Shown here: positions 53,590-64,000 of the stretch, one piece after another | Layout: every line of letters begins with the position of its first letter | Position numbering within the stretch: the first letter of the stretch is position 1 | Assembly (NCBI GenBank): GCA_022605405.1 | Contig: JABYQQ010000013.1 | Location: 1 to 64,000 of the forward strand | Length of the DNA: 64,000 nucleotides | Reading direction: 5' to 3' | Source of the DNA: Earliella scabrosa | Taxonomy: Eukaryota > Basidiomycota > Agaricomycetes > Polyporales > Polyporaceae | Position numbers and translations under genes: made by a program | Notes under the pieces: model-generated | Told to the model about the DNA's origin: nothing | The model's input: only the letters and a program-made list of their open reading frames with translations | Database searches by the model: none

Positions 53590-56500
53590 GGGGCAGGGAA
53601 GAGGAAGGAGACGAGGATCAGAACACGGAGGCTGGAGGCGTTGGTGGAGAGGCGATGAGGGTGAGATGCTATCTCGCGCCCAGGCCGCAGCGCCGATGGG
53701 AGGCCTGGGAGTGCCGCTGAGTTGAAAGAAATTGACGTGAGATCGCGCGAGATCCGTCCTTTCCAAGCCTTTCCATCGACCGTTCCAAAGTCGCAACCTC
53801 GTCCTTCCGGCATATTTTCTGCCGTTTCGCGACTCGTCCGCGCTGCTGCGTGCATTCAGCGCCAGCTGTCATCGCGCGCAGCCCCCGCTGGTGCTGGTGC
53901 GGCTGGAGATGCGGTCAGAACCACGCTCTCTCTTCTTTTTCTCAAGCGCGGGTCTCGTCACTGATATCCGGATATTCACCAGCGTCCATCGCACGCGGAA
54001 CCACCACGCGCCTGGTGCAACTGCTTCACATTCACGAGCTGGACATGTGTCTGCCGGAGGCGCGCCTCTGCCACACAGTCCACGGAAGCACGTACGGGCG
54101 GCGCCAGTGCCCGCGTATCCTCTCCAGAGCTTCGCGAAGGCCTGACGATTGCCGATTCCAAATACCGTACCTCCTGCTGGCGACGAGACTGACGTTTTGC
54201 CCCAGTCTGAGTATGCCCCTCGTGGCGGCGTTTTCGATTTTGCGCCGAAGCAAGCACGCCCGCGGGCCTGAGAGGCTGCCACGGCGGCGAATGGCGCCGA
54301 TGCGTGTCCTCCTTCTCCTTCTCCTTCTCTTCTGCAGCTGGGGCCATCTTTCCGAAGCCCGCTTGTCCCGTGTTGCTATCACCTTCTAGCCTCAAACCCT
54401 GCAGGGCAGCAGAGGTTGAAAAGGCAGCACACGTCCCGGACCCATCGCCCGAGCCATCCATGGCTTTCTATGGGGACGCGGCATTGCGTCAGAAGAGGAC
54501 GGCACGATTGGGACCACCCACGCAGGGGGGCGGAACGCTTGGAAGCGACCCATAGCGAGTGCCGTATACACTCCAGCTGCAGGCTGCGGCGACGCGCGAC
54601 CAACGGGGGCTCTGCGCTAGCCCCGCCATCCTTCTAGACGTCACTTCTAGCAGCTCGCGTTTGCATCCAATACGCCACTAGGATGAGGGCTGCACGGATA
54701 TAGCAGGCACAAAGCCCCGCGCCCCGCATCTGCTCGCGGTGCTCCCGTTGCAGGCAGTTGAGTGTACGTATATATGCGGCCCGGGCGCCCCGCAAGGACA
54801 TACACTCCGCGTCGGCGCCTATCTTGCGATAGGAGGCGTTCAAGTCGGTTCCAATCCGTGTGCCTTTGCTCTAGCCTCTCCGGACTCCGGGGGTCGGGGT
54901 TGTCGGTAAGTAAGCAAGACGCCCGGGCGAGGCAGCAGCAAGCGGTTATCCATTGTACTACGCTGTCCGTGCTTCTTTGCGCGCATGTATCTCTCCAGTC
55001 ACACACGTCAATGTGAAGAGCGCACGCCCGTCCCTGGACCCTTGGAAGTGGGAAACCCTTAGCGACCGAGGACGATTGACAGCCGCCAACAAATTTCGTG
55101 TGCGATGCGCGATGGCGACAATGGCGACGCCGTCTTGTCGGAGAGAGAGACGCGCCCGCGGGACGTGTCAGAGTGGCAGCTGGTCAGAGGGGTCTGGGCG
55201 CGCCCCGAGCGGGGTGCAGAACGTGCATGCCTTGAAGCATATACATGAAGTACGGCTTGGTCCTTCCTATCTCGCATCGTGACATTGAGCTCGTTGCAAT
55301 TTTGCCAGGCACGCGAAACGCACTGCGTCACTCGACGCCATTGCCGGACGATGATTCCTGCACAAACTGTCAGGATGCTGCGGCCAGGCGAGCGCACGAA
55401 GGATGGGGTCAGTGGAGGCACAGTCCGCCAGGCGGGGGGACTTGCTGCCAACCCCGCCAGAATGCCAGTGGGCGGCACCGGCGGTTGCCGGAGCAGTCGT
55501 CCCACCCGCGAGAGCCGTGTTCGTTCTGCAACCTGGAAACTCTTCGCCCCCAAATCACCGCACACAACCTGCTCGTCCTCGTGTACCGCCCCCCATTCAT
55601 CCCGGTCGGCCCAATCCAGCGCACCGCAGATCGCTCACCGGCCCGCTGGGCGAGCAAAATAAATGTATGGTTAAATTGGCGATATTTCGTTGAACGGATT
55701 GCCGCCGCGCAACTCCACCCCATTCCCATGGGCGGACGAGCGAGCACCTCCGTCGCGCACGTCCTCGCATCATCAGATCCTTCTCCGCCAGCGATGGAAG
55801 CACTCAGGAAGACGCACGGACCCGTGTGGTGCGCCTCAGGCCCCGAGAACACAGCGATTGTCCTCTGGCGCGATTGGCTCGAGAACGACGGGCAGTCCGT
55901 GGCGACCAGGGCGCGGAGAAGCCCTCTAGGTACGCACATGCCCCGCATTTCTCTCGTGCGCCGCATCGTTCGTGATTCGGACCGGGCATCCTCTCTCGAC
56001 GCCAACACGCCACCCCGTCCACCGCTGCCGCCCTGTGACGACAGCCACGCCAGTGTCTGTCTCCGACACAGCCCACGTACGCCGCCGGTCGATGGAAAAC
56101 CTTATTTCGTCCCCAATTGCCCCCGTCCCTCTTCTCGTCAGGTCAGCCCAAGCGGCGGGACCGAGCTTGGGACCACACGCCACCGACTGTCCCGCAGACG
56201 AACGCAGCAGCCCCAACAGTCTTCTGTGTCCACCATTGTGTCAAGGACTGGCACACCGGCCGGTAACTGCGTGGTCGTTCCTCAGCGTGGCGCCATCCCT
56301 GCCAGTGCCACTCAACAGTTCGGGCGCATAGTCCTCCCTTTCCCGCATACACCCACCTCCCGACGTCCCCGTTCTCTTGGTCCTTCCCGCCGTGTTCGCC
56401 ATTAACGTCCGCCCCCTCCGCCTCCATCACCGGCCCCGCAAGTTCATCGACCTTATCGAATTTACGCGCACGGTCCATCCCTTCACAGACCCGGCCCCTT

Positions 56501-57585
56501 CCCCAACCCCGCGTTCGCCACCTACTCCACAGCACTCACACGTGTTGACAACAACCATACGAAGATCCGAGCCTCCAGTCTTTCCAGGCTCGCAGGTGCA
56601 CCGCACTTCTCATCGCCGCCTGTCGTTGGAAACAATCGTGGACTATATGCACCTACAACAACACGGACGAACGCGAGTCGAGGTGAGTCTCTTCCATCAC
56701 ACTTACCACCATTCCCTCTGTGGTGCTCGTCGCAGGAGGATCACCGCATCTATTGCACGCAGTTTTCGCACAACTGCATTAGACACCCCCACCGACGCTC
56801 CCTTCTTCCTTCCTCTGCGCATCTCTATTCCCTCTCTACCACCGATGCAACCGATGCGCCTTCTTCAAGCTACAACCCTCTATCCACCCCCGACAGACTA
56901 CTCCGTGAAGACGATCGGCAATGGTCAGGAGGAGCCTCGATCGCGCCAAAACTGATATTCCCCCGCCAATCGACATTTTAACCTTACCCGAAGCCCAAAC
57001 TGTCGGTGAGCGAGGGTCTGCTCCTGCTGTGACCGCTAAGGGCGTGTCCCAGCGAGTTCATCCACATCCCACTCCGCTGTCGCTCCTCTCCACGTGCCTG
57101 TGCGGGAATAAGAAGTGCAGCGTGCGTGTACTGTTTCTCGTTCAAGCTCAGCAGCTCGCCGGTTGGGTCAAATACACGCAACCCGAGTATTGGATGACGG
57201 GAGACGGGCCGGGGCGCGCGACGCATGTACATAGCAAGTGATACATTACTTGTCTTGTTTCCTCTGTCGTAAGCTATTGTTACATGTGTGATAGATGCGG
57301 GTGAACAGCGAGATGGCGATAGCAAGAGTACACGGCTGCTAACAGGAGGAAAGGAGAAACCGAGCCAAGGGGGCAGGCCAGCGGCAGCGGGACGATCATT
57401 GTTGCGTGGGAAGTCGACGACAAGGGGAACTATTGAGGGTGCAGGGGGGGAGGGCGGGGCGGGGCGGGGGAGAACGAGGGTGCGGACGGGGACAGGGGGG
57501 AACAGCATACAGGTAGGGGGACGGAGAGGAAACTGAATGTCTATCATACAGTGACAAGATAAGTCATGTGGGGGGTGTGTGTCCT
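53590..57585. other. 4 kb gene-poor stretch upstream of MCTS1 and downstream of XPO1
   Basis: Several long frames are open (plus 53850-54389, plus 55245-56405 with 386 codons, plus 56377-56955, minus 53976-54461) but overlap in different frames and show no known domain. The most coding-like piece is plus 56377-56990: a possible intron (GTGAGT at about 56681, CAG at about 56735) would extend the frame to a stop at about 56990, but no convincing start codon was found. I report no gene. Confidence 0.4.
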
Positions 57586-60500
57586 TCAGATGTCTTCGTC
57601 CTTGTCCTCGAGCTGCGACGGCTTGAGCATGCCGGGGATGCGCATCGCCGCCTCGCGCTCTTCCTGCGCCTTGCGCTGCGCCTCGGCCTCCTTCTCCTCC
57701 AAGTACAGGTCCGCGTTGTCGCCCGAGAACTCCTTGAGCTGCACGAGGAAGTCGCGCAGCGCGAGCTTGAACCGGTTGATGTCGCTGTGGAACTCGCCCA
57801 GGCAGAGGACGAACGTCTGGATCTGCGCGCTGGAGCGGCGGGAGGGAGAGACGCGGTCAGAAGCCGATCGGCGATGAGAAGCTGCACTGAGCACTTACTT
57901 CTGCACGTGCGAGAACGCCGACTTGAGCAGGCTCGCCGTGTACTCGCGGAGGAAGACCGAGTTGCTGATGTTCGGGTCGGGCACGGTCGCCGGGTCGAAC
58001 AGCGGCACGGTGATCTGGTTCGTCTCCACGAGCTGGAACATGCGCGCGAGGAGCATCGACTGCAGCTTGAAGCCGCTCTTGTGGTCCGTGTCCGTGAGTA
58101 CGTAGAAGATGTCCTGCATGATGCTCAGGAAGTACTGTTGGAAGAACGCGTTCGCCACCGCGGGATCTGCGCTAGCGAAGTTGTTCACAACCTCCAGGCA
58201 CACTGAAACGGGCCATTAATCTCCTTATGTCCGCACGGCACAACGACGTAAGAGACGTACAGTTCAAGCCGGTCTCGGCAATGTCACGCATCGTGTGCTT
58301 GATAGCCCAGATGATGCTGTCCATAAAGAGCTTGAATTGCGGCGGCGGAATAGTCAACAGCGCTGCGCATATAATTAGCATGTGTGGGCATGGTCCGACC
58401 GCGGACGGAGGAACACACCAGGGAAGCAGTTCAGATTAATCGCACGGAGCAGCTTGAAGAAGCCGACTCGGTGTTCTGGGAACTCTGCGAAGTCCTGATT
58501 GATCATGTTCAATGTCGGCTCAAAGACGGCATCCAGAATCGCGGGCACTTGGGGCGTGAGTAGAGGCTACGGCCGATCGTCGTGAGTTTACGTCTACATA
58601 CAGCCCCCTGATGCAGGGAAGTACGCACCCCAAGACGAGTGATGATCGTGGCCATGACGTTGAGCACTTCGGCGTCTCGTGCCGCGGGCACATTACGGTT
58701 GTAGTCGCCCAGGATGGCGTCAAGCAAAGGTGGCATAAAGTTGTTGTTCACGGTCTCAAGGTCTTCCGACCTCTTGATGAACGTTTCCATCAGCTTCAGA
58801 ATCTCCTTCTTGATCGTACGAAGCTGCCGGATTTTCGGCGTCTTGGTGGCGATAAGGCCTGCCTCTACATGAGTAGCCACACGGTGTAGCCAGTCAGAGA
58901 GTACGTACCTTCCCGAGCGACGGTCTCGCTAATGATACCGCTGACAGCCTTGTAAAGGCCAAGCATGTCCAAGAATATCCTACCAATCTGAGGGAGGTAG
59001 AAGGTTCCTATCGATGTGCACGCTGATACATTGGTCTTCAGGACGTTCGACAGAATCTTGATGTTGTCAGGACTACTCAAGACGTCCATATTTTGGGCAG
59101 CTTGAGCCATGAGAGAGTCCCACTGTACGGAGAGTGAGCCCGTAGTCGTCAATGAGACACATGCAGGGACATACAGCATTGTTCGGCAGCTCCATCAATT
59201 TCGCGATGAGCTTCTCTTGTTGTGGTTTGTTTGGCTGGGCCGAGATCATGTACCCAACAGCCTCGTAGAAGGTGTGGACCTGTGAGACGACGATGTGAGT
59301 CCAAGCCAGGGTCCGCACATATTTGGACGAACCTGCTGGGGAGACAGGTCGACCGTGATCCGATGGAGTGAACGGAGAATCTCGTCGACGAAGGGTTCTG
59401 ACTCGCCGGACTGCTGCATGAAGAAATGACGGCGGCACCTCTGCGCGATTTTGATGAAGGTATCGCATGCCATGTCTTGGACACCTACGACAGGATTTCA
59501 GTGAGATCTAACGCGATACACAGAATCGCAACGAACCTTCGTGAGTCTCGTGCATGAACTCGAAGAGCTTGTTGACAACTGTCTTCAGGAACTTCCAGTG
59601 TGCCTTGAGGAACCGAGGGTATTGGCCGACGATATACATGATATCTGAAGCAACAACGGCTTTGTTGTCCTTCCCTCGCTTGATCTCGCACAAGCCTAGC
59701 AGGTCCTTGATGACAGTAACCAAAAATCGCTTCTCCGTCTCCTCATCTAGGCGAAAACCAATAAGTGAAGTCACGTAGCTCGAGAGAGCGAGACAACCCA
59801 CTCATCGCGCCGGAGATCGAGCCAATGGCCCAGCAGAGCGTGTTGAGATTCTGCCATGACCACTCCGACCCGTCCACCTGCTTCTGCAGCTTCTCCGTCA
59901 AGATGTTCTCCGTATCCGCGACGTCCAAGTGTGTCAGGTAGACGAGGAGCTCACGCATCGACTTGTAGAGCACAATGGTGTCGCTCTCTTTCATGAACTC
60001 ACGAACGATCTCTCCTTCCTCGTTCTCGACAATCAGTACCTATTGCAGAGGAGGCAGGGTAGTCAGAAGAGGATGGACGCGAGGCAAAGCAAGACACGAA
60101 CCTCCTCAGGTTTGACCATCTTCTCAATCATGACCAGCCGGAGGTTGGAGAGCACGTCGCTGTAGATGTTCTTCCTTAACGAGATGCCGTTGAGCATACT
60201 GTTCCCGCTCCCCAAGCTCAGACCCATGAGAAGACCACTGTCACCGATGGGCAGAGTCTGGATCTCCTCATACAACTCCGCGACCAGTTTGATCCAGTAC
60301 TCCAAACAGATCTTGAAGATCTCCCGCTCGTCTACCTGCGAGATTTTGACCATATAGAGATGCGCGTTCAACAGTACGTCGCGGTTGGCATCCGTCTCAA
60401 CGGCACGAAGGTGGTTGGAAAGGAAGTTCGAGAGGAAGAGGGCGAGGTTAAGGACAAGTTCTTGACCGGCGTCACCCGCGTTTGCGTACGCCTGGGCGAT

Positions 60501-61705
60501 GTTGGTGCTCGGAGGGATCATCCGGTTCACCGAGGTCATGACCATGGCGAACAGAATGACGAACTTTGGATCGTACTCTGGACCAACGTTGAGAGCAGCA
60601 ATCTCGGCCAGGCACTTGAGTGTAACGTTCCGGAAGTCGGGAGCCTCCAAGAACTGAAGCAATGGTGATATGAATCAAGAACTGACGAAGGTGGCAGCGC
60701 GTCAACTTACTCGGTTCAACAGCAAATCAATGATGGTCGTCTCGAAGATGTACCCCAGGGGGATCCAGTTGAGGAACCTGAGAAGGGTCTCCAGAGTCGC
60801 CCTAATGAGGGATGTCTTCTGTGCCTCTTCAAGGATCTCGGAGCACAGCTTGAAGATTTCCGAGAACTCGCCGCACATTTGGTTCTTCAAGTTTTTGACC
60901 TTCGCCTGGGTCATTTGCTCTGCAGAGTAGTCGAAGATCTCCTCCGACAGGAGCTTGAGAATGACCATGTTGTTCTCGCAGAGTGAGAGGTTAGTCTTCG
61001 AAGACTCGACCAATTCTGGGATGAAGGTCGGCCAATTATGCGGCCATTCTTGTTTCAGAATCTGTATAATCACGCAACACGCGTCAAGGGGGGCCTCGGG
61101 GGAAGAACGGCTCAACGAACCTGGACCAACGCGAGATTCAACTTGTTCAGATACGTCTTCTCCCTCCGCATCGTCGCTTCATCCGAGGCAACCTTCACAG
61201 TAATGCCAACCACGAAATTACGGATACCTGCATGCGTTCAGGCTAAGGGGTACCGAATATGCGCCACTAAGTGAATACGAACCTTGCCGTTGACCTTCCG
61301 GCAGTGACTTCCACCTCGTCGTGATCAACTTCTCCAATATTTGCAAACCAATGTACTGGAAAGGGTTGAGGATGCGGACAGAGATGTGCAAAGATGTACA
61401 CCCGCACCTTGGTCTGCGGAAATGACGAGCGTTCGAGAATGTCGGGTACGCGAGTCCATGCATCAGGGCTATCTTGGAATTGGGTCAAGACTTGCTGGGC
61501 TAGTTGTTGCTGAGAGAGACTCGATTAGATATGGAACCGCATGTATGCATGTGTATGACGCACCTCTTGCCTAGCACCCGAGTAGAAAGCCATCACCACC
61601 CTGTCCATGAGCGAGACATCGAACTCTTTGGAGAAGTCGAGTATGCCCTACAATACAGTGAACACAGTGGAAAACATGCGGAGAAGAAGGGCAGCGTACC
61701 TCCAT
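57586..61705 (-). CDS. XPO1: Exportin-1 (CRM1)
   Basis: Karyopherin that exports leucine-rich NES cargo with Ran-GTP. The coding start is a 6-base exon (ATGGAG, 61700-61705) spliced to [20 protein letters not shown], which restores the yeast-like start MEGILDFS. The importin-beta N-terminal domain follows ([40 protein letters not shown]), then the exportin-1 repeats ([60 protein letters not shown]), the cargo groove region ([55 protein letters not shown]) and the CRM1 C-terminal domain ([59 protein letters not shown]). It ends in an acidic tail (LEDKDEDI). Many short introns; about 1075 residues in total, as usual. The Cys in [12 protein letters not shown] is the position hit by leptomycin B in sensitive species. 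Confidence 0.96.
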
Positions 61706-62864
61706 GGCAGCAATGGAATCGATTGACGCGTGCAGTAGTGGTCGTCGTAGTGGTCGATGTCGAACTGCTGACGAACGAGAAGCCAAAGGCTGTGGCGGTC
61801 AAGTGGGCAGAGGGTGAGATCTATGGGATTAGATCTTGTCTTATCTACGGCCCCTCGGCACTAATCCCCACTACAATCAAATTCAACCTCCGAAAGTCTC
61901 GTAAGTTCGGCACTCTAGTAATTGCGGTTAGTAAGCGATTATGACGGGTTCTAAACTCACTGCCGACCTCGTCGATCTTCAACTTAGCGAGTCCAGCTAA
62001 GTCGACCTCGTACTGCCACCAGGGCGTGTTCTCCCTGATCGTAGGCCATCGTCATTTGTTTGAGGCTGTTTAGGGCCTGTTGACAATTGATGTAGGTTGA
62101 TTGGCCCCTCGCAGAGAGTGTCTATAACCTTGGAACTGTACCGACTTCATTTCCAATGTCCAGCAAAGTCGGAAAATTTCCAGGAATTCGGTCCAGCAAT
62201 ACGCGCACATGCGCATACATAGCGGATCATGACATGAGGCCAACATGAGGCCCTGAATCGATCGGTTTGCCGCGCGCGATGGCACGAGGAAACGCAAGAT
62301 GTCCCTATGGTCACTGAGTCACTGTCTATGGTAGTCTGTATGTACTACTCTTGACGGTATATCCGGATGCTTTCCAGTCCCGCGAGTCCCTGAAAGACTA
62401 ATTCAACTGAGCCCGCCCGTCAGCCTTGGGCCTGTGGACTGATCAGGTATTGACAGAATTCGGGGAGACAGAAGCGTAGCATGAGACTGTGCCGAATCTC
62501 GTACCTGTAAATGCTCGTCGCTCCTGGCCATGCGATCGACATGTTATTATTAAGATCCGAGACGTGGCTGAGTGCACAACGACTTCGGAGGTGCGAGAGT
62601 CCCATGGTATGCCGATGGCTTCAAAGCTTCATGGCTCACTGGGATATGTTCCAGTTCAATCGTGTGCCCGTCCTGTGTCATTGGCGAGACAAGGACACAC
62701 TGCGAGTTGGTCGCTGAGATTCCGAGTTTGGAGGACGCGTTGTGTGACGACCATCATGTGATCGCGTTTGAGATGTGTCACAACCAACACTCTGGGCGCC
62801 TCTCGTCTCTGCCACCACCTCCACTCAATAGTGCTGCTCAATCTGACTGTGCTAACAGTAGATC
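61706..62864. promoter_or_regulatory. Divergent upstream region of XPO1 and SPC24
   Basis: About 1.16 kb between two divergent start codons. One ACGCGT site lies at 62735-62740, 125 bp before the SPC24 start, similar in place to the pair before NDC80. No gene is supported in the rest. Confidence 0.5.
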
Positions 62865-63670
62865 ATGTCCATCAACATCAAGGATGCAGTGTAAGACGTT
62901 GAGGCTAGCTAGCTTTATTGAACTACTTCCTCACTGTCTGCACTCCTAGGAAAGCTATCCGGGAGATGGTCCCAATCATCGACCCGGAGGACGACTATCT
63001 CACGATTGCCGCTGCAGAGGAGCGCATGGCCCTCACGCAAGACGTCCGACAGAAGGAGCTACACGAAGCGCATCTGAGACTTAAGCGTGAGATGTTTCGA
63101 CCTCCTGTATCTTGCAGCGTTCTGAATAAATTGTCCTGCAGAACTTGCGAAGGCGCTTGAGGCAGCACGGATATCTGCCACGCGACCGTCAACGATTCCG
63201 TCTGCAGAGGAGCACGTAGCCCAGATGAACGACTTAGACGCGACGCGTCTCTCTCTAGCAAAGGCCATCAACGACGCTGAGGGTGCGCTCGCTGGCAAAG
63301 AAGCCGAGCTGACGCGTCTGAAGGAAGAGACACGCGCGTTAGAGGTGTCAGACCCAGCCGCAGAACACGACCTCGACGCCACTGCGTGAGTGTCCATGTC
63401 CATGTCTACGGGGCTTCTCTCACTATCGTGTGCACATCAGGCTGCGCATTGCGATGTACAAGGGCTTAGGATTCGAGCCCGTCATCGAGAAGGATGGCCG
63501 TATGTCGAAGATGCTCGTCCGTACGTCAGCACTCTCCGTATTACTCAAATCGTACACTAAATGCTGTTCTCTCAGGCTCGGAATCAGGGGATGTCCATCG
63601 TGTCGCCTTCGATCATAGTAAGACCGACCCAGAATATACAGACCTGCTTTGGAAGCTTGCAGTGGCTTGA
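62865..63670 (+). CDS. SPC24: Kinetochore protein Spc24
   Basis: Subunit of the Ndc80 complex; with Spc25 it forms the globular end that binds CENP-T and the Mis12 complex at the inner kinetochore. Five exons (62865-62890, 62950-63086, 63142-63385, 63441-63520, 63576-63670) keep frame and give 193 residues, the usual Spc24 length. It begins MSINIKDAVKAIREMVPIID. A coiled coil occupies the middle (AAAEERMALTQDVRQKELHE, KAINDAEGALAGKEAELTRL). The C-terminal globular domain has LRIAMYKGLGFEPVIEKDGR, then RSESGDVHRVAFDHSKTDPE and ends LLWKLAVA, matching the Spc24 RWD-like fold in order and size. Its complex partner NDC80 is at 16-19 kb in this window. Confidence 0.9.
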
Positions 63671-63903
63671 GCCACCGTCAGCTACGGCTGGATCTTCCTC
63701 TTTGTATACTTGGCTTGTTCACGCTTTGTATCTCTTCGGTCATGTAGCTTAGGATGTATAACAGGCACGAATATATACACAATACGGTACATTAGAGTAA
63801 CGACGTCGAGGCTGAGGCAGTGGTCGCCACCAAACCTCGAGCTGGTGGACAGACTGGAGCATAGTCCAGTCATGACAAGCCATACTGCGCCTGCATGTCG
63901 TGG

Positions 63904-64000
63904 TCAATGAACTGCGGCTACACCGACAAATGCGAGACACGCAGAACTCGCCTTCACACTCGGCTTGACGACCCAAACCTTCTTCTCCTTGCACTTCTCG
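63904..64000 (-). CDS. Possible 3' end of a gene cut by the window edge
   Basis: The minus-strand frame entering from the window edge reads EKCKEKKVWVVKPSVKASSA then CLAFVGVAAVH and stops at 63904. It looks coding-like but is only about 31 residues, and no family could be assigned. It could equally be non-coding sequence downstream of SPC24. Confidence 0.25.
   Translation of the reverse strand, partial: EKCKEKKVWVVKPSVKASSACLAFVGVAAVH

Noticed and set aside
53976..54461. Minus-strand frame containing MAPAAEEKEKEKED, upstream of MCTS1
   Set aside because: All three minus frames and one plus frame are open here; no family could be matched, so a gene call would be a guess.
55245..56405. Plus-strand open frame of 386 codons
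   Set aside because: No recognisable domain, Arg/Pro/Ser composition typical of non-coding GC-rich sequence, and competing frames in the same interval.

Overview
The window is nuclear DNA of a filamentous basidiomycete, most likely an Agaricomycete (mushroom-forming or wood-decay fungus). Reasons: GC-rich sequence, genes broken by many 45-80 bp GT-AG introns, compact spacing with both strands used, best-fitting protein families of fungal type (TmpA, Mog1, Spc24, SF3A1, DUF6818-like), and no bacterial operons or ribosome binding sites. No tRNA, rRNA or CRISPR array was seen by eye.

Layout. 0.3-20.2 kb is a dense housekeeping block: ATG8 (-), a tail-anchored UBC6-type E2 (+), splicing factor SF3A1 (-), mitochondrial ribosomal protein L31/mL60 (+), CMS1 (-), an ERI1-like 3'-5' exoribonuclease (+), a TmpA-like membrane oxidoreductase (-), kinetochore NDC80 (-) and the Ran-binding protein MOG1 (+). 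20.6-25.5 kb is a nested transposon: a complete PIF/Harbinger element (48-bp terminal inverted repeats with one mismatch, a Myb/SANT-like protein gene and a DDE transposase gene) sits inside a ~0.7 kb hAT-like element that has 22-bp inverted repeats and a perfect 8-bp target duplication. 25.6-40.2 kb is again dense: an NRBF2/ATG38-like MIT protein, an unknown Ser/Arg-rich protein, chaperonin subunit CCT1, APC/C subunit CDC27, an acidic unknown protein, and an SRR1-domain protein.

40.2-57.5 kb is gene-poor. It holds three same-strand paralogues (here called DZC-A, -B, -C; 305, 194 and 116 residues) that each encode two complete Zn2Cys6 binuclear zinc clusters in tandem. The first two introns sit at identical positions in all three, so they are one locally duplicated family. 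They lack the large regulatory domain usual for fungal zinc-cluster regulators. This is the most unusual content of the window. The translation factor MCTS1/TMA20 lies at the edge of this region. 57.5-63.7 kb returns to housekeeping genes: exportin XPO1/CRM1 (-) and kinetochore SPC24 (+).

Functional links: NDC80 and SPC24 are subunits of one kinetochore complex and both have ACGCGT (MCB-type) sites about 100-125 bp before the start codon; CDC27 acts in the same mitotic pathway (anaphase-promoting complex). ATG8 and the ATG38-like protein both act in autophagy. MOG1 and XPO1 both act in Ran-dependent nuclear transport. Exon limits were placed by reading splice signals and keeping frame; most are solid, and those that are not are marked.
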